NCBI GenBank assembly: GCA_036677505.1
Contig: JAVBWK010000021.1
Location: forward strand, 62,001-126,000
DNA length: 64,000 nucleotides
Direction: 5' to 3'
From: UBA2227 sp036677505
Lineage (GTDB): Bacteria > Bacillota_I > Bacilli_A > Erysipelotrichales > Erysipelotrichaceae
Shown piece by piece: positions 50,430-59,322 of this stretch. Below the pieces are notes generated by a model that had not been told where the DNA came from, made no database searches, and was given only the letters and a program-made list of their open reading frames with translations. The position numbers and the translations under genes were made by a program. Positions within the stretch are counted from its first letter, which is position 1. Each line of letters begins with the position of its first letter.

Positions 50430-51009
50430 GATATCCCTCCTTGTTCTTATGAAATTTTAATGCTTGCTGATAATCATCCATCGTATCAATATCGATGAGG
50501 ATTCCACTACATTCAACTTCAATCCTTTGATGCGGATTATGCTGAATGAAGGCTCGCAATGACTCATGATCTTCTTTCAAGAGTGAATCGATGGCATTTC
50601 TGCTTAATCGGACCGGATGACCGGGGTTACCTTGATACAAAGGAACAACGATGTCATCATCAAGGACAGACATTTTCTTGTACACTTGTGGACAAACAAA
50701 CGGACAATCTGCGGGCAACAAAAAAGTATGTTCACCTCGAGTGGCGGATAATCCTGCAATCACCGATGAATACATGCCTTCCATGTAATTACAATTAAAT
50801 ATTGTTTCGATCCCTTGTATATCTTCAATATGGTGTAAAACTGCATCATGATGATACCCCGTGACTATGATCAGCCGAGAGACAAAAGGCATCATCGAAA
50901 ATATACTCCTACGTATTACAGATTCATCTTCGATGGTCAGCAAAAGTTTTAAGTCCGGAGACATTCTTTTCGACTGACCGGCAGCAATAATCACACCTTC
51001 AGTAGTCAT
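50413..51009 (-). CDS. MocA-type molybdopterin nucleotidyltransferase
   Basis: A 198-residue NTP transferase fold protein. The nucleotide motif is IIAAGQSKRMSPDLKLLL (about 6-23) and LLPADCPFV follows. Proteins of this type add CMP to molybdopterin for xanthine dehydrogenase-family enzymes. Start at 51009 chosen from AAGGAG 5 nt upstream. It is the first gene of the xdh operon, so cofactor maturation is made together with the enzyme. No XdhC-type insertion chaperone was seen in the window. Confidence 0.85.
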   Translation of the reverse strand: MTTEGVIIAAGQSKRMSPDLKLLLTIEDESVIRRSIFSMMPFVSRLIIVTGYHHDAVLHHIEDIQGIETIFNCNYMEGMYSSVIAGLSATRGEHTFLLPADCPFVCPQVYKKMSVLDDDIVVPLYQGNPGHPVRLSRNAIDSLLKEDHESLRAFIQHNPHQRIEVECSGILIDIDTMDDYQQALKFHKNKEGYLERNQ

Positions 51010-51102
51010 AAATTCTCCTTCAGTTTGAGCAATTGTCGAGTACACAAAACCAAGCATTTCATGCCTGTTTACCAATGATTATTTTTCTCAATTGTTAACT
51101 TT

Positions 51103-51131
51103 ATTATAAGCCTAATGCAAGTCAATTACAA
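51103..51131 (-). promoter_or_regulatory. Promoter of the mocA-xdh operon
   Basis: Minus strand TTGTAA (51131-51126), 17 bp, TATAAT (51108-51103). A leader of about 85 nt precedes the mocA ATG; no riboswitch was recognised in it. Confidence 0.65.
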
Positions 51132-51164
51132 TGTGCTCAGATAGTGAATCAAATCATAGGTCGA

Positions 51165-52025
51165 TTATGAAAATGCTACGGTCAAATGATAAAATAGCGT
51201 TGTTGCATTGAATGTATCCCCTTCATCCAAATCTCCGGCATCAAATCCTTTTCTGAACCAACGCATCCGCTGCTCTGAGGTACCGTGAGTAAAGTTGTCT
51301 GGAGTGACTCTTCCTTGTGTCTGCATCTGAATGCGATCATCCCCGACGGCACCTGCCGCATTGATCGCTTCTTGCAAATCCCCCTCTTCCAGATATCCCA
51401 TGCCTTGAATATGGTGAGCCCAAACGCCTGCCAGATAATCCGCCTGTAATTCCAGTCTCACGGTAAACTGATTGAATTCTGTCTGGCTGACCTGTGAACG
51501 GAGATCATAATAGTCGTCTAAAATTCCAAGTTGATACTGAATATGATGTCCCACTTCATGAGCGATGACATAGGCCATCGCAAAATCGCCCGGAGCATTG
51601 AACCTGTTTTTCAAATCCTTGTAGAATATTAAGTCGATATAAATTGTCTGATCCGCAGAACAGTAGAAGGGTCCGATATTCGAAGATGCCGTGCCGCACC
51701 CTGAGTTCGTTGTGCCCTTATACAAAACCATATTGGCGGGTTGATATACCATGTCATAATCCGAAAAAACCTTTTTCCAAACGACTTCGGTGTCCGCCAA
51801 AACAACCGAGACGAACTCTCCCATCTCTTTTTCCTCTGCAGTAAGCGGTTCATTATTACTTCCGATACCACCACTGAAAAGATTACTCAATAACGCTGCC
51901 GGATCACCGGTCAATAGTGTATAGATCAGTAATATGGCAATGCCTGCACCGCCGATCGCAGTTTTACTGCCGCCAACCCGACGGTCGGTAACATTTCGGC
52001 TTGTCGTTCTTCCTTTCCATTTCAT
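51165..52025 (-). CDS. Neutral zinc metallopeptidase (YpfJ family)
   Basis: A 286-residue protein of the putative neutral zinc metallopeptidase family (YpfJ type). A basic N-terminus is followed by a hydrophobic segment (about 25-45), then the zinc motif HEVGHH (in YVIAHEVGHHIQ) and the later ELQADYLAGVWAHH giving the third ligand. The main domain is probably outside the membrane. It is monocistronic with an extended -10 promoter. Confidence 0.85.
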   Translation of the reverse strand: MKWKGRTTSRNVTDRRVGGSKTAIGGAGIAILLIYTLLTGDPAALLSNLFSGGIGSNNEPLTAEEKEMGEFVSVVLADTEVVWKKVFSDYDMVYQPANMVLYKGTTNSGCGTASSNIGPFYCSADQTIYIDLIFYKDLKNRFNAPGDFAMAYVIAHEVGHHIQYQLGILDDYYDLRSQVSQTEFNQFTVRLELQADYLAGVWAHHIQGMGYLEEGDLQEAINAAGAVGDDRIQMQTQGRVTPDNFTHGTSEQRMRWFRKGFDAGDLDEGDTFNATTLFYHLTVAFS

Positions 52026-52060
52026 GAAAATTATCTCCTTTGGTATGTATCTGCAACTTT

Positions 52061-52069
52061 ATTATAGCA
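52061..52069 (-). promoter_or_regulatory. Extended -10 promoter of the metallopeptidase gene
   Basis: Minus strand TGC-TATAAT, 35 nt before the ATG; no strong -35 box. Confidence 0.5.
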
Positions 52070-52119
52070 CTTACCAAGGTCCGTATGATTTAATTGTCGA
52101 ATTACAATCTGAAAATAAA

Positions 52120-53145
52120 CTATACTTTCATAGATATGATTTTTCGAAGAATCTGAAAATCGTACATTCTTTCTTTAAGCGGCTCAACCGTTTGAACCAC
52201 TATATCTTCTCTGGCAAAGTATTTTTTTATTTTTTTCAGAACTCTTTTATCGGTTGGATTCTTAACTTCAATATCATTGGCGTTGGTCAGTGATTGAAAA
52301 TAAAGCATGATCAATGTCGGAACAAATTCAAAACATGAAGATTCGATCCAGAAATCTGCTTTCTCAAAAGGCGGAAGATACTGTTGCAGCAGTTTCTCGA
52401 TAATCATAAAACCATCATCTGAGGATTTCCAAATATCCACAAACACATAATCAAACGTTGCAATGACGTCTTCTTTGAAATAGTCGAAAGCATCTCCCTC
52501 AATAATGGTCATTCGACTCCCATGCGGGAACTGAGGTAAAATATACTTTTCAAACATCGATATCACACTGTGTGATTTTTCGATGACAGTAACAGACCGA
52601 ACATTGGGATTAAGTAAGGCCATATAGGCGAAATAACCAATCCCCAAACCAAAGGTCAGAACATTCCCATGCGCCTTCTTTGCATATGGGTCGATGGTCA
52701 GGGACTCTGAAGGAGCATCCAGCATCCATACATCATCCTTCTGCCACAGGACAGCCGATGGATACGGCTGATCGAGAGCACGAAGTTTCATCCAGTCATT
52801 AAGTTCACGTTTCTGATCGAAAATAACTCCGGACACATTAAACAGCTGATTTGAAGGAAGAAGTTCCATGGTATACCGGAAGTCTTCGTGTTCGATCCTA
52901 TCCAGTTGAACGGTTGAAGTATATGGATTTTTACAGATCTCCTCTGAACTCAAAAACAAGGAAGGCCAGGTCTCAACAGGACTCTCAAATTCCTGAAATC
53001 CCGATTGACTCATTTCATATTGAACAGATTTTTCATTTTCAAACGTTACTTCCATTCCTAAAAAACGGTTCTTATCCTCATACCGTACATTTTCGATACA
53101 TCGCTGAAAAAAGCGATCGATTTCAGGTGTCCGACGAATCTTCAT
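52120..53145 (-). CDS. Spermidine-synthase-like SAM-binding fold protein
   Basis: A 341-residue protein. The second half has the Rossmann pattern LTFGLGIGYFAYMA, then VTVIEKSHSVISMF (acidic residue after strand 2), IIEGDAFDYF and FDYVFVDIWKS, matching the spermidine synthase/methyltransferase fold. The N-terminal about 130 residues have no clear match. It is not a standard SpeE because the substrate motifs are absent. Likely a methyl- or aminopropyl-transfer protein of unknown target. Confidence 0.65.
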   Translation of the reverse strand: MKIRRTPEIDRFFQRCIENVRYEDKNRFLGMEVTFENEKSVQYEMSQSGFQEFESPVETWPSLFLSSEEICKNPYTSTVQLDRIEHEDFRYTMELLPSNQLFNVSGVIFDQKRELNDWMKLRALDQPYPSAVLWQKDDVWMLDAPSESLTIDPYAKKAHGNVLTFGLGIGYFAYMALLNPNVRSVTVIEKSHSVISMFEKYILPQFPHGSRMTIIEGDAFDYFKEDVIATFDYVFVDIWKSSDDGFMIIEKLLQQYLPPFEKADFWIESSCFEFVPTLIMLYFQSLTNANDIEVKNPTDKRVLKKIKKYFAREDIVVQTVEPLKERMYDFQILRKIISMKV

Positions 53146-53203
53146 AGGTTACTCCTTAGCTAAACGTATTGTACCATAACTGCATGGGCAAATGAGTGGA
53201 TAT

Positions 53204-53221
53204 TATTTCGAATTCGAAATA
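53204..53221. promoter_or_regulatory. MhqR-type operator
   Basis: An 18-bp perfect palindrome TATTTCGAATTCGAAATA, close to the MhqR consensus of Bacillus (ATCTCGAATTCGAGAT). It overlaps the -10 box TATAAT (53220-53225). Confidence 0.7.
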
Positions 53222-53251
53222 TAATTTATTCATCAATAAAGGAGAATATGT

Positions 53252-54238
53252 ATGAATCAGCTTAAAGGAATCCACCATGTCACTGCTATCACGAGCAGTG
53301 CTGAGAAAAATTATGAATTTTTTACGTATGTATTGGGCATGCGTTTGGTCAAAAAGACTGTCAATCAGGATGATATTGATACATATCACCTGTTTTTCGC
53401 CGACGATCGGGGCAGTGCCGGAACCGATGTGACATTCTTTGACTTTAGAGGATCGGCCAAAGCGGTCAAAGGAAACAACGAAATTTCTCGGATCGGCTTG
53501 CGAGTCAGAGATAATGCAGCCCTTGAATACTGGGTTAAGCGTTTTGATCATTATCAAGTGAAACACGAAGGCATCAGTACCTTGTTTGAACGTAAGATCC
53601 TGAACTTCACAGACTTCGATGATCAGGAGTACGCCCTTTTTTCCGATGAGAACAATGTCGGTGTTGCCTCCGGGACTCCCTGGCTCAACGGGCCGGTCCC
53701 GGTTGAATACGGCATTACCGGATTGGGTCCTATCTACTTCAGAATCAATCAGTTAGAGCGGATGGATCTAATCTTAAAAGAAGTCATGATGATGCGGTAT
53801 ACCGGAAATGAAGGAAATCATTATTTATACGAAATGGGTGAAGGCGGTAACGGTGCCAGTGTCATCTTGGATGTTCAGTCATCACTGAAATCCGCATTGC
53901 AGGGTTACGGCGGTGTTCATCATGTCGCCTTCAGAATCGAGGATAAAGCTGAGTTGGATCAATGGATCCAACGTCTGAACTCGTTTAAAGCCGGTCATTC
54001 CGGGTATGTCGATCGATTCTATTTCAAATCGCTGTATACACGATTATATCCGGGTATCTTGTTTGAATTTGCTACCGAAGGTCCCGGGTTCATTGATGAT
54101 CAAGAATCATATGAGACTTTGGGTGAGAAATTGGCACTTCCGCCAAGATTCAGAGATCGCAGAGAGTATATCGAGTCAATCGTCCGACCCATCGACACCG
54201 TAAGAAGCAATAAGAACTTCACCAAGGAATATTTCTGA
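53252..54238 (+). CDS. Ring-cleaving dioxygenase (VOC, MhqO-like)
   Basis: A 328-residue two-module VOC protein: the first module starts LKGIHHVTAITSSAEKNYEFF and the second has GVHHVAFRI. The metal His residues and a late Glu (LFEFATEG) match extradiol ring-cleaving dioxygenases of the MhqO/MhqA group. Those proteins act on quinones or catechol-like toxic compounds. It is co-transcribed with a MarR regulator whose operator stands before the gene, as in the MhqR regulon. GGAG lies before the ATG. Confidence 0.85.
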   Translation: MNQLKGIHHVTAITSSAEKNYEFFTYVLGMRLVKKTVNQDDIDTYHLFFADDRGSAGTDVTFFDFRGSAKAVKGNNEISRIGLRVRDNAALEYWVKRFDHYQVKHEGISTLFERKILNFTDFDDQEYALFSDENNVGVASGTPWLNGPVPVEYGITGLGPIYFRINQLERMDLILKEVMMMRYTGNEGNHYLYEMGEGGNGASVILDVQSSLKSALQGYGGVHHVAFRIEDKAELDQWIQRLNSFKAGHSGYVDRFYFKSLYTRLYPGILFEFATEGPGFIDDQESYETLGEKLALPPRFRDRREYIESIVRPIDTVRSNKNFTKEYF

Positions 54239-54660
54239 TGAGCCAAGACCTTAAAACTTTGACGATTTTGTTGCGGGCCGCAAATGCGGTTGAACATCGA
54301 ATCAAGGAGGATGTGTCAATGTATGGTTTGGGGCTATCCGATTTTGGCGCGTTGGAAGTGCTGTATCACAAAGGACCTTTGCCAGTCCAGTCGATCTGCG
54401 AGAAAGTACTGATCGCAAACTCAAGTATGAGCTACGTGATTGATACTCTGATTAAGAAGCAATTGATCAAAAAGCTCAAGAGTCCGGATGACCGGCGTGT
54501 TCATATTATTGAGTTAACTGAAGAGGGTCGCAAGCTGATGGATGAGATTTACCCCAAACATCAGGATCACATGCGTTCCATGATTGATGTTTTGGATCAA
54601 AACGAAGAAATCGAATTGCAGAGATTATTGAAGAAACTCGGAAAGCAAAGCAAAAAATAA
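54238..54660 (+). CDS. MarR-family regulator, MhqR-like
   Basis: A 140-residue winged-helix protein with GLSDFGALEVLYHKGPLPVQSICEKVLIANSS as the HTH region and SPDDRRVHIIELTEEGR as the wing. It starts inside the dioxygenase stop (TGATG). The MhqR-like palindrome at the operon promoter makes autoregulation in response to quinone-type stress likely. It is not a good FabT candidate because its operator and partner gene point to quinone detoxification. Confidence 0.83.
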   Translation: MSQDLKTLTILLRAANAVEHRIKEDVSMYGLGLSDFGALEVLYHKGPLPVQSICEKVLIANSSMSYVIDTLIKKQLIKKLKSPDDRRVHIIELTEEGRKLMDEIYPKHQDHMRSMIDVLDQNEEIELQRLLKKLGKQSKK

Positions 54661-54680
54661 AGGGCAGACGCCCTTTTTTG
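54659..54680. terminator. Terminator after the MarR gene
   Basis: AAAGGGC-AGAC-GCCCTTT followed by TTTG. Confidence 0.8.
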
Positions 54681-54681
54681 C

Positions 54682-55128
54682 TTATTCGATATTAAATTCG
54701 CCGAAGGCAAGCACATCGCCGTGTTCGGACATCATTTTCTTTTCGTAACGATATAATCCTTTGGGAAGTTCGTTATAATAGAATGATAAATCCAGCCATC
54801 CTTCAATCAGTTCTCCCGGATTAAGGTTGTAGGCAATCATAATGAAAGCCATATCTTCTTTCATTTCAACTTCGACCCACTTAGATCCGTCATACTGGAA
54901 TATTGTGAATAACAATCCGTATGTGTATATATTCTCCGTATTGTTCTTGATGGTGAACTTCAACGGAACGGTTTGATCGGTAACGATATTGTTTTCAAAT
55001 TCCAGGTAGACCGGCATTTTCTTTCCATCCTGCGCCAGTTCAGAATTGTTAATGTCGCCTGCGGCAGCCGAACATCCGGCGAGTACAAGCAGTATGGATA
55101 ACATGGTAATCAATGTTTTGAGTTTCAT
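54682..55128 (-). CDS. Lipoprotein with Ig-like beta domain
   Basis: A 148-residue lipoprotein. The signal peptide has a lipobox LVLAGC (Cys18), followed by a small beta-rich domain (VPLKFTIKNNTEN, WLDLSFYYNELPKGLYR) like bacterial Ig-like lipoproteins (such as in YjgB/BsuPI-like groups). Start at 55128 from AAAGGAG 7 nt upstream. Function unknown. Confidence 0.7.
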   Translation of the reverse strand: MKLKTLITMLSILLVLAGCSAAAGDINNSELAQDGKKMPVYLEFENNIVTDQTVPLKFTIKNNTENIYTYGLLFTIFQYDGSKWVEVEMKEDMAFIMIAYNLNPGELIEGWLDLSFYYNELPKGLYRYEKKMMSEHGDVLAFGEFNIE

Positions 55129-55149
55129 AGAATCTCTCCTTTGACCCTT

Positions 55150-55155
55150 ATTATA
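55150..55155 (-). promoter_or_regulatory. -10 box of the lipoprotein gene
   Basis: Minus strand TATAAT about 21 nt before the ATG at 55128; no strong -35 box at the right spacing. Confidence 0.4.
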
Positions 55156-55266
55156 GAGAAAACTTGTGAACATTCCATAATTCTGTGACAAGATGCATAT
55201 AGGTTAAAATAAGTTGCATTTGATCCCAATGATAAAAATAAAAGCACATAGGTGCCTTAATTTTCA

Positions 55267-55349
55267 TGGTGCGCGTGAAGGGACTCGAACCCCCATGGTT
55301 GCCCGCTAGATCCTAAGTCTAGTGCGTCTGCCAATTTCGCCACACGCGC
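55267..55349 (-). tRNA. tRNA-Leu (anticodon UAG)
   Basis: Acceptor GCGCGTG/CACGCGC, anticodon stem-loop CTAGA-CTTAGGA-TCTAG with anticodon TAG, a long class II variable arm as expected for Leu, T-loop TTCGAGT, and encoded CCA at the 3' end. No other tRNA is adjacent. Confidence 0.95.
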
Positions 55350-55385
55350 AGTGCCCACTTATTATAACAACATCTGTTGATGAAA

Positions 55386-56150
55386 TCAAGACTGCGTCTG
55401 ATCTTCCTCCATGACAAAACGAATGGCATCCGCAACGGTTTCAAAACATCTCGAGGCAACGGCTTTCACTGCATCTTCACCGCTGCACATCGCAAACCCA
55501 TTGAACCCTTTGACCATCGGGATATCATTGAATGAATCACCAATCGTATAAATCGGTCCATCAAACTCAAAGTAATCATGTATATGGAAAATACCGGATT
55601 TTTTCGTAACACCGTAAGAAACGATATCAATGCCATCATAAAACGGATATGCCTTGATGATTCCGCGATACTGATCATTCCACAAGTCTGAATAATATTG
55701 GGATAACCCCGGCTCATTGAACTTGACAAAAATCCCGACCGCGGTCTTCTCCTTGATAATTTCCTTGATATCAATCAGCGAATCGACGAAATCCTGCATA
55801 TAGGTCGCATCATGCAAACCGAACTTGTAACCGTCACTGATGCCGTAAAATGCAACTTTCTCCTGAGGCAGACTGTTGACGATTTCCATGCAAATCTCAA
55901 AGTCCATCAGCTTATAAAATAATTCTTCGCGATGCTGGTTAAGAACGATACTGCCATTATTTCCAACCAAAAAATCAACCGGTATATCATACTTCTCGAT
56001 TTCAGATACGATTGAACCGATCGACCGGCCAGTCGCAATACCAAAAAGGTTTCCCTGCTCACGAAACTTATGTATCATATCCAATGTATCTTGTGAGACT
56101 TCCCCGTTTAAATGCAAAGTCCCGTCATAATCCGACGCAAACAGTTTCAT
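55386..56150 (-). CDS. Cof-type HAD-superfamily phosphatase
   Basis: A 254-residue HAD hydrolase (type IIB cap). Motif I is DYDGTL near residue 7, motif II includes GNNGSIVLN, and motif IV is IGDSFNDIPM. Start at 56150 from AAGGAAG. The substrate is probably a sugar phosphate or flavin precursor, but this group is broad. Adjacent to the tRNA gene but a separate unit. Confidence 0.85.
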   Translation of the reverse strand: MKLFASDYDGTLHLNGEVSQDTLDMIHKFREQGNLFGIATGRSIGSIVSEIEKYDIPVDFLVGNNGSIVLNQHREELFYKLMDFEICMEIVNSLPQEKVAFYGISDGYKFGLHDATYMQDFVDSLIDIKEIIKEKTAVGIFVKFNEPGLSQYYSDLWNDQYRGIIKAYPFYDGIDIVSYGVTKKSGIFHIHDYFEFDGPIYTIGDSFNDIPMVKGFNGFAMCSGEDAVKAVASRCFETVADAIRFVMEEDQTQS

Positions 56151-56202
56151 ATCATCACTTCCTTGCCCTCTATTGTACACTAAAAGCCAGAAAACACCAA
56201 AA

Positions 56203-56228
56203 GAAAAGCAGGCGCAACCACCTGCTAT
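56203..56228 (-). terminator. Terminator of the liv operon
   Basis: Minus strand AGCAGG-N8-CCTGCT followed by TTTTCTTTTGG, at the end of the CBS-ACT gene. Confidence 0.75.
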
Positions 56229-56857
56229 AAAACCGAAGCTACTTTATACCCTTTTTCTTCCAAAAGCTTGCGCACCCGGTTTTTATCCAGTTCATCACAA
56301 CGGAGAACGATCTCACTGATCCCATTGCGATGCGCCGCAAAATGCGTAATATTTATATTCTTCTCAGTGAAAACTTTGGCCAGTTCCATGATCACACCGG
56401 GCTTGTCCTCTTTCAGCTCAATTACGACACGAGTACCTTTTTGATGATATCCAAGCAACTCGACAAAAGCTTTCAATATATCATTTCTGGTAATGATACC
56501 AAGCAATACGGAATCTTCACCGACAACCGGCAAACACCCGATATCGCGGGTTTCCATAATGTCCGCCGCTTCTTCAAGCAAAGCTTCCGGTGAAATCGTG
56601 AATACCTTCTTAATCATGATGTCCTTGACTTTCGTCTTCGATAACAGATAATTGATTTCATGCATCGACAACGAAGTTGCATTCGAAGGGCTGTTCTCTG
56701 CTACGACTCCTTCGGTAACCAACCCTACCAGTCGACCGCGATCAATGACCGGTAATCGGTGAATGCTGTGATCGTGCATCAAATCCAAGACTTCGGAAAT
56801 CGTCTGATCCGGATGAATGCATACCGGATTAACGGTCATTCTGTTTTTAACGTACAT
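56225..56857 (-). CDS. CBS-domain protein with ACT domain (AcuB-like)
   Basis: A 210-residue protein with two CBS domains (about 1-60 and 75-135) and an ACT-like C-terminal domain (about 140-210: TRVVIELKEDKPGVIMELAKVF). The layout matches AcuB-like proteins. CBS pairs bind adenine nucleotides and ACT domains often bind amino acids, so it could sense BCAA or energy state for the liv transporter, whose genes end 4 nt upstream. That link is inference. Confidence 0.78.
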   Translation of the reverse strand: MYVKNRMTVNPVCIHPDQTISEVLDLMHDHSIHRLPVIDRGRLVGLVTEGVVAENSPSNATSLSMHEINYLLSKTKVKDIMIKKVFTISPEALLEEAADIMETRDIGCLPVVGEDSVLLGIITRNDILKAFVELLGYHQKGTRVVIELKEDKPGVIMELAKVFTEKNINITHFAAHRNGISEIVLRCDELDKNRVRKLLEEKGYKVASVL

Positions 56858-56860
56858 ACG

Positions 56861-57565
56861 CTACCCTCCCAAGTAAACTTTCTGAATTTCAGGACTGTTC
56901 AACAATTGCTCACCGGTACCGCCCAACACGATTGTCCCGGTTTCCAGTACATAGGCCCAATCCGCAATCTTCAAGGCCTGCATCGCATTTTGTTCAACCA
57001 AAAAGATGGTCGTGCCTTGCTCATTGATCTCGCGAATGATATTGAAGATTTCCTTGACCAACAGCGGTGCCAAACCCATGCTCGGCTCATCCAATAACAA
57101 TAACCTTGGCCTTGCCATCAGTGCCCGAGAGATCGCAAGCATCTGCTGCTCTCCGCCAGACAGTGTAGAGGCATCCTGATTGCGGCGTGAATATAAAATA
57201 TCAAATCGTTTAAATACTTTCTCCAAGTCTTCTTTGACACCGGCCTTATCTTTTCTCAGATAAGCACCCATCTGAAGATTTTCCATGACGGTAAGACCTG
57301 AGAAAATCCTTCTTCCTTCAGGAACATGAACCAATCCTTGAGCAGGCAGCTGTGCAGGAGCTATGGTAATAATGTCATTACCCTCAAAACTGATCGATCC
57401 CGAAGTCGGCTTGATCAATCCGCTGATCGTGCGTAACAACGTTGTTTTCCCTGCACCGTTAGAACCGATCAGAGATACGATCTTTCCCTGCGGTACATCA
57501 ATGCTTACCCCTTTTAAGGCGTGAATGACACCGTAATGCACATTAAGATTTTCAACATGTAACAT
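56861..57565 (-). CDS. livF: Branched-chain amino acid ABC ATPase LivF
   Basis: A 234-residue ATPase, Walker A GSNGAGKTT, signature LSGGEQQML, Walker B LLLLDEPS with SMGLAP. It belongs to the LivF type (shorter of the two ATPases), which drives uptake of Leu/Ile/Val. Follows livG by 3 nt. GAGGAG before the ATG. Confidence 0.92.
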   Translation of the reverse strand: MLHVENLNVHYGVIHALKGVSIDVPQGKIVSLIGSNGAGKTTLLRTISGLIKPTSGSISFEGNDIITIAPAQLPAQGLVHVPEGRRIFSGLTVMENLQMGAYLRKDKAGVKEDLEKVFKRFDILYSRRNQDASTLSGGEQQMLAISRALMARPRLLLLDEPSMGLAPLLVKEIFNIIREINEQGTTIFLVEQNAMQALKIADWAYVLETGTIVLGGTGEQLLNSPEIQKVYLGG

Positions 57566-57568
57566 AGT

Positions 57569-58345
57569 TTACTCCTCTTCTCCTAAATACGCCTCAATGA
57601 CCTTTGGATTTTTCTTCACTTCATCCGCAGTTCCGAAAGCGATCAGCTTTCCGTAATCCAACACAAAGATCCGCTCACAGATATTCATGACCAAGGACAT
57701 ATCATGTTCGATCAGAACAATCGTTAGTCCCATTTCTTTTCTGATTTTTGCAATAAACTCTGTCAAAGCATGCGTTTCCTGCGGGTTCATCCCTGCGGCC
57801 GGCTCATCGAGAAACAACAGCTTTGCTCCGGTTGCCATGGCACGGGCAATTTCGAGTTGGCGTTGTTTGCCATAGGGAAGATTCTTTGCCAAGTCATATG
57901 CCAGATCGTCCAGATTTACTTTCTTCAGAAACTCGTGTGCGCGAGTCTCAATATCCGCCTCAGAAACATAGAACTTTCCTAATCGGGTCAAGGCTCCGAA
58001 CAATCCATATTGAGCTTGTTGATTCATCGCTATTTTGACATTATCCAATACAGTCAGCTCTTTGAACAGACGAATGTTCTGAAATGTCCTCGCAACGCCC
58101 TGATGGGTAATTTTATATGGGGGCATCTTATTGAGTTCGATTTCCTTCCCGTCTTTATTAAGAAGCACCCGACCCTTGGTCGGCTTATAAACTCCGGTCA
58201 GCACATTGAACAGCGTCGTCTTGCCGGCTCCGTTAGGACCGATCAGCCCAACCAGTTCTCCTTCATTGACCGAGATGGACACATTGGAGACGGCACTGAG
58301 ACCACCAAAGTTCTTCGTCAGACGTTCTACAGTTAAGTAACTCAT
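57569..58345 (-). CDS. livG: Branched-chain amino acid ABC ATPase LivG
   Basis: A 258-residue ATPase with Walker A GPNGAGKTT, a signature segment LPYGKQRQLEIA, Walker B LLFLDEPAAGMNP and IVLIEHDMSLVM, typical of LivG. It pairs with LivF on the LivHM channel. Overlaps livM by 4 nt. Confidence 0.92.
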   Translation of the reverse strand: MSYLTVERLTKNFGGLSAVSNVSISVNEGELVGLIGPNGAGKTTLFNVLTGVYKPTKGRVLLNKDGKEIELNKMPPYKITHQGVARTFQNIRLFKELTVLDNVKIAMNQQAQYGLFGALTRLGKFYVSEADIETRAHEFLKKVNLDDLAYDLAKNLPYGKQRQLEIARAMATGAKLLFLDEPAAGMNPQETHALTEFIAKIRKEMGLTIVLIEHDMSLVMNICERIFVLDYGKLIAFGTADEVKKNPKVIEAYLGEEE

Positions 58346-59322
58346 GCTGATTTCTCCTTTCGCGGTTTTTTGCCCAACGACATTTTATAACCCAGAATCT
58401 TATCCAAACCAAACTCCTTTGAACCAAGCAATCCTTGAGGTCTGAATATCATGACAACAATCAGAATAAGTGCATAAGTGATCAGCCGGACTTCGGCATA
58501 TCTCTGTAAAAGAACGTTAATGACACCGATGAACCCGGTCGCAAGTACTGATCCGGTGAGGGAGCCCATACCGCCAAAAACAACAACAATCAAAATATTG
58601 ATCGAAGTGGCAATCCCAAAGGTCTCTGGCTTAACCACGTAATAAGTCGTTGCATAAAGAGCTCCGGCTACAGATGCCAAGACAGCACCAAATATAAAAG
58701 CAATGACCTTATATTTGGTCGTATTGATGCCCATTGCTTCCGAAGCGATTTCATCTTCTTTGATAGAAATACAAGCACGGCCGATGGCTGAATTCTTAAA
58801 GTTTGCGGATAAAACGACCGCAATCACCACAAACACAAATAGCAACGGCCAACTGATCAGATTCTTTATATTACTGATTCCGCTGGCACCATTGGTGATT
58901 TCCAAATTCAATATCACGATACGGATAATTTCGCCAACACCTAACGTGGCGATGGCCAGATAATCCCCCTTTAATCGCAAAGTCGGTATAGCAACAACTA
59001 AGGAGATAAGAATACTGATGGCCATACCAATCAACATACCAAGCAAAAGGCCTGTTAAATCCGGCATGGTTTGCATGACAATGGCTGCACTGTATGCCCC
59101 AATGGACATAAACCCAGCGTGCCCTAAAGACAATTGTCCGGTAATACCGATAATGATATTTAAGCTGACGCCCAAAATGATATAAATTCCGATCCAATAT
59201 ACAACTTGTCGATAGTATGGGGTTATGATGCGCGCATCAATCAGAAACTGTATAACAAAAAAGAAAACGACAAGACTTGCGAACCAGATCAGATTTTTCT
59301 TGGAGAATAGATTTTTCATCAT
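58342..59322 (-). CDS. livM: Branched-chain amino acid ABC permease LivM
   Basis: A 326-residue permease with about nine membrane helices; GITGQLSLGHAGFMSIGAYSAA and the EAA-like loop EDEIASEAMGIN are LivM hallmarks. Overlaps livH by 4 nt. Confidence 0.92.
   Translation of the reverse strand: MMKNLFSKKNLIWFASLVVFFFVIQFLIDARIITPYYRQVVYWIGIYIILGVSLNIIIGITGQLSLGHAGFMSIGAYSAAIVMQTMPDLTGLLLGMLIGMAISILISLVVAIPTLRLKGDYLAIATLGVGEIIRIVILNLEITNGASGISNIKNLISWPLLFVFVVIAVVLSANFKNSAIGRACISIKEDEIASEAMGINTTKYKVIAFIFGAVLASVAGALYATTYYVVKPETFGIATSINILIVVVFGGMGSLTGSVLATGFIGVINVLLQRYAEVRLITYALILIVVMIFRPQGLLGSKEFGLDKILGYKMSLGKKPRKEKSA

Noticed and set aside
51010..51102. Riboswitch or molybdenum-cofactor RNA in the mocA leader
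   Set aside because: The leader of about 85 nt shows no paired structure matching a Moco or purine aptamer that I could draw.
54238..54660. FabT, to go with the FabT-like site at the fab promoter
   Set aside because: It is co-transcribed with a ring-cleaving dioxygenase behind an MhqR-type operator of different sequence.
55160..55190. A third TTCACA/TGTGAA phased element upstream of the lipoprotein gene
   Set aside because: The two partial copies are 19 bp apart and the second differs in the last base, so it does not fit the 11-bp pattern.
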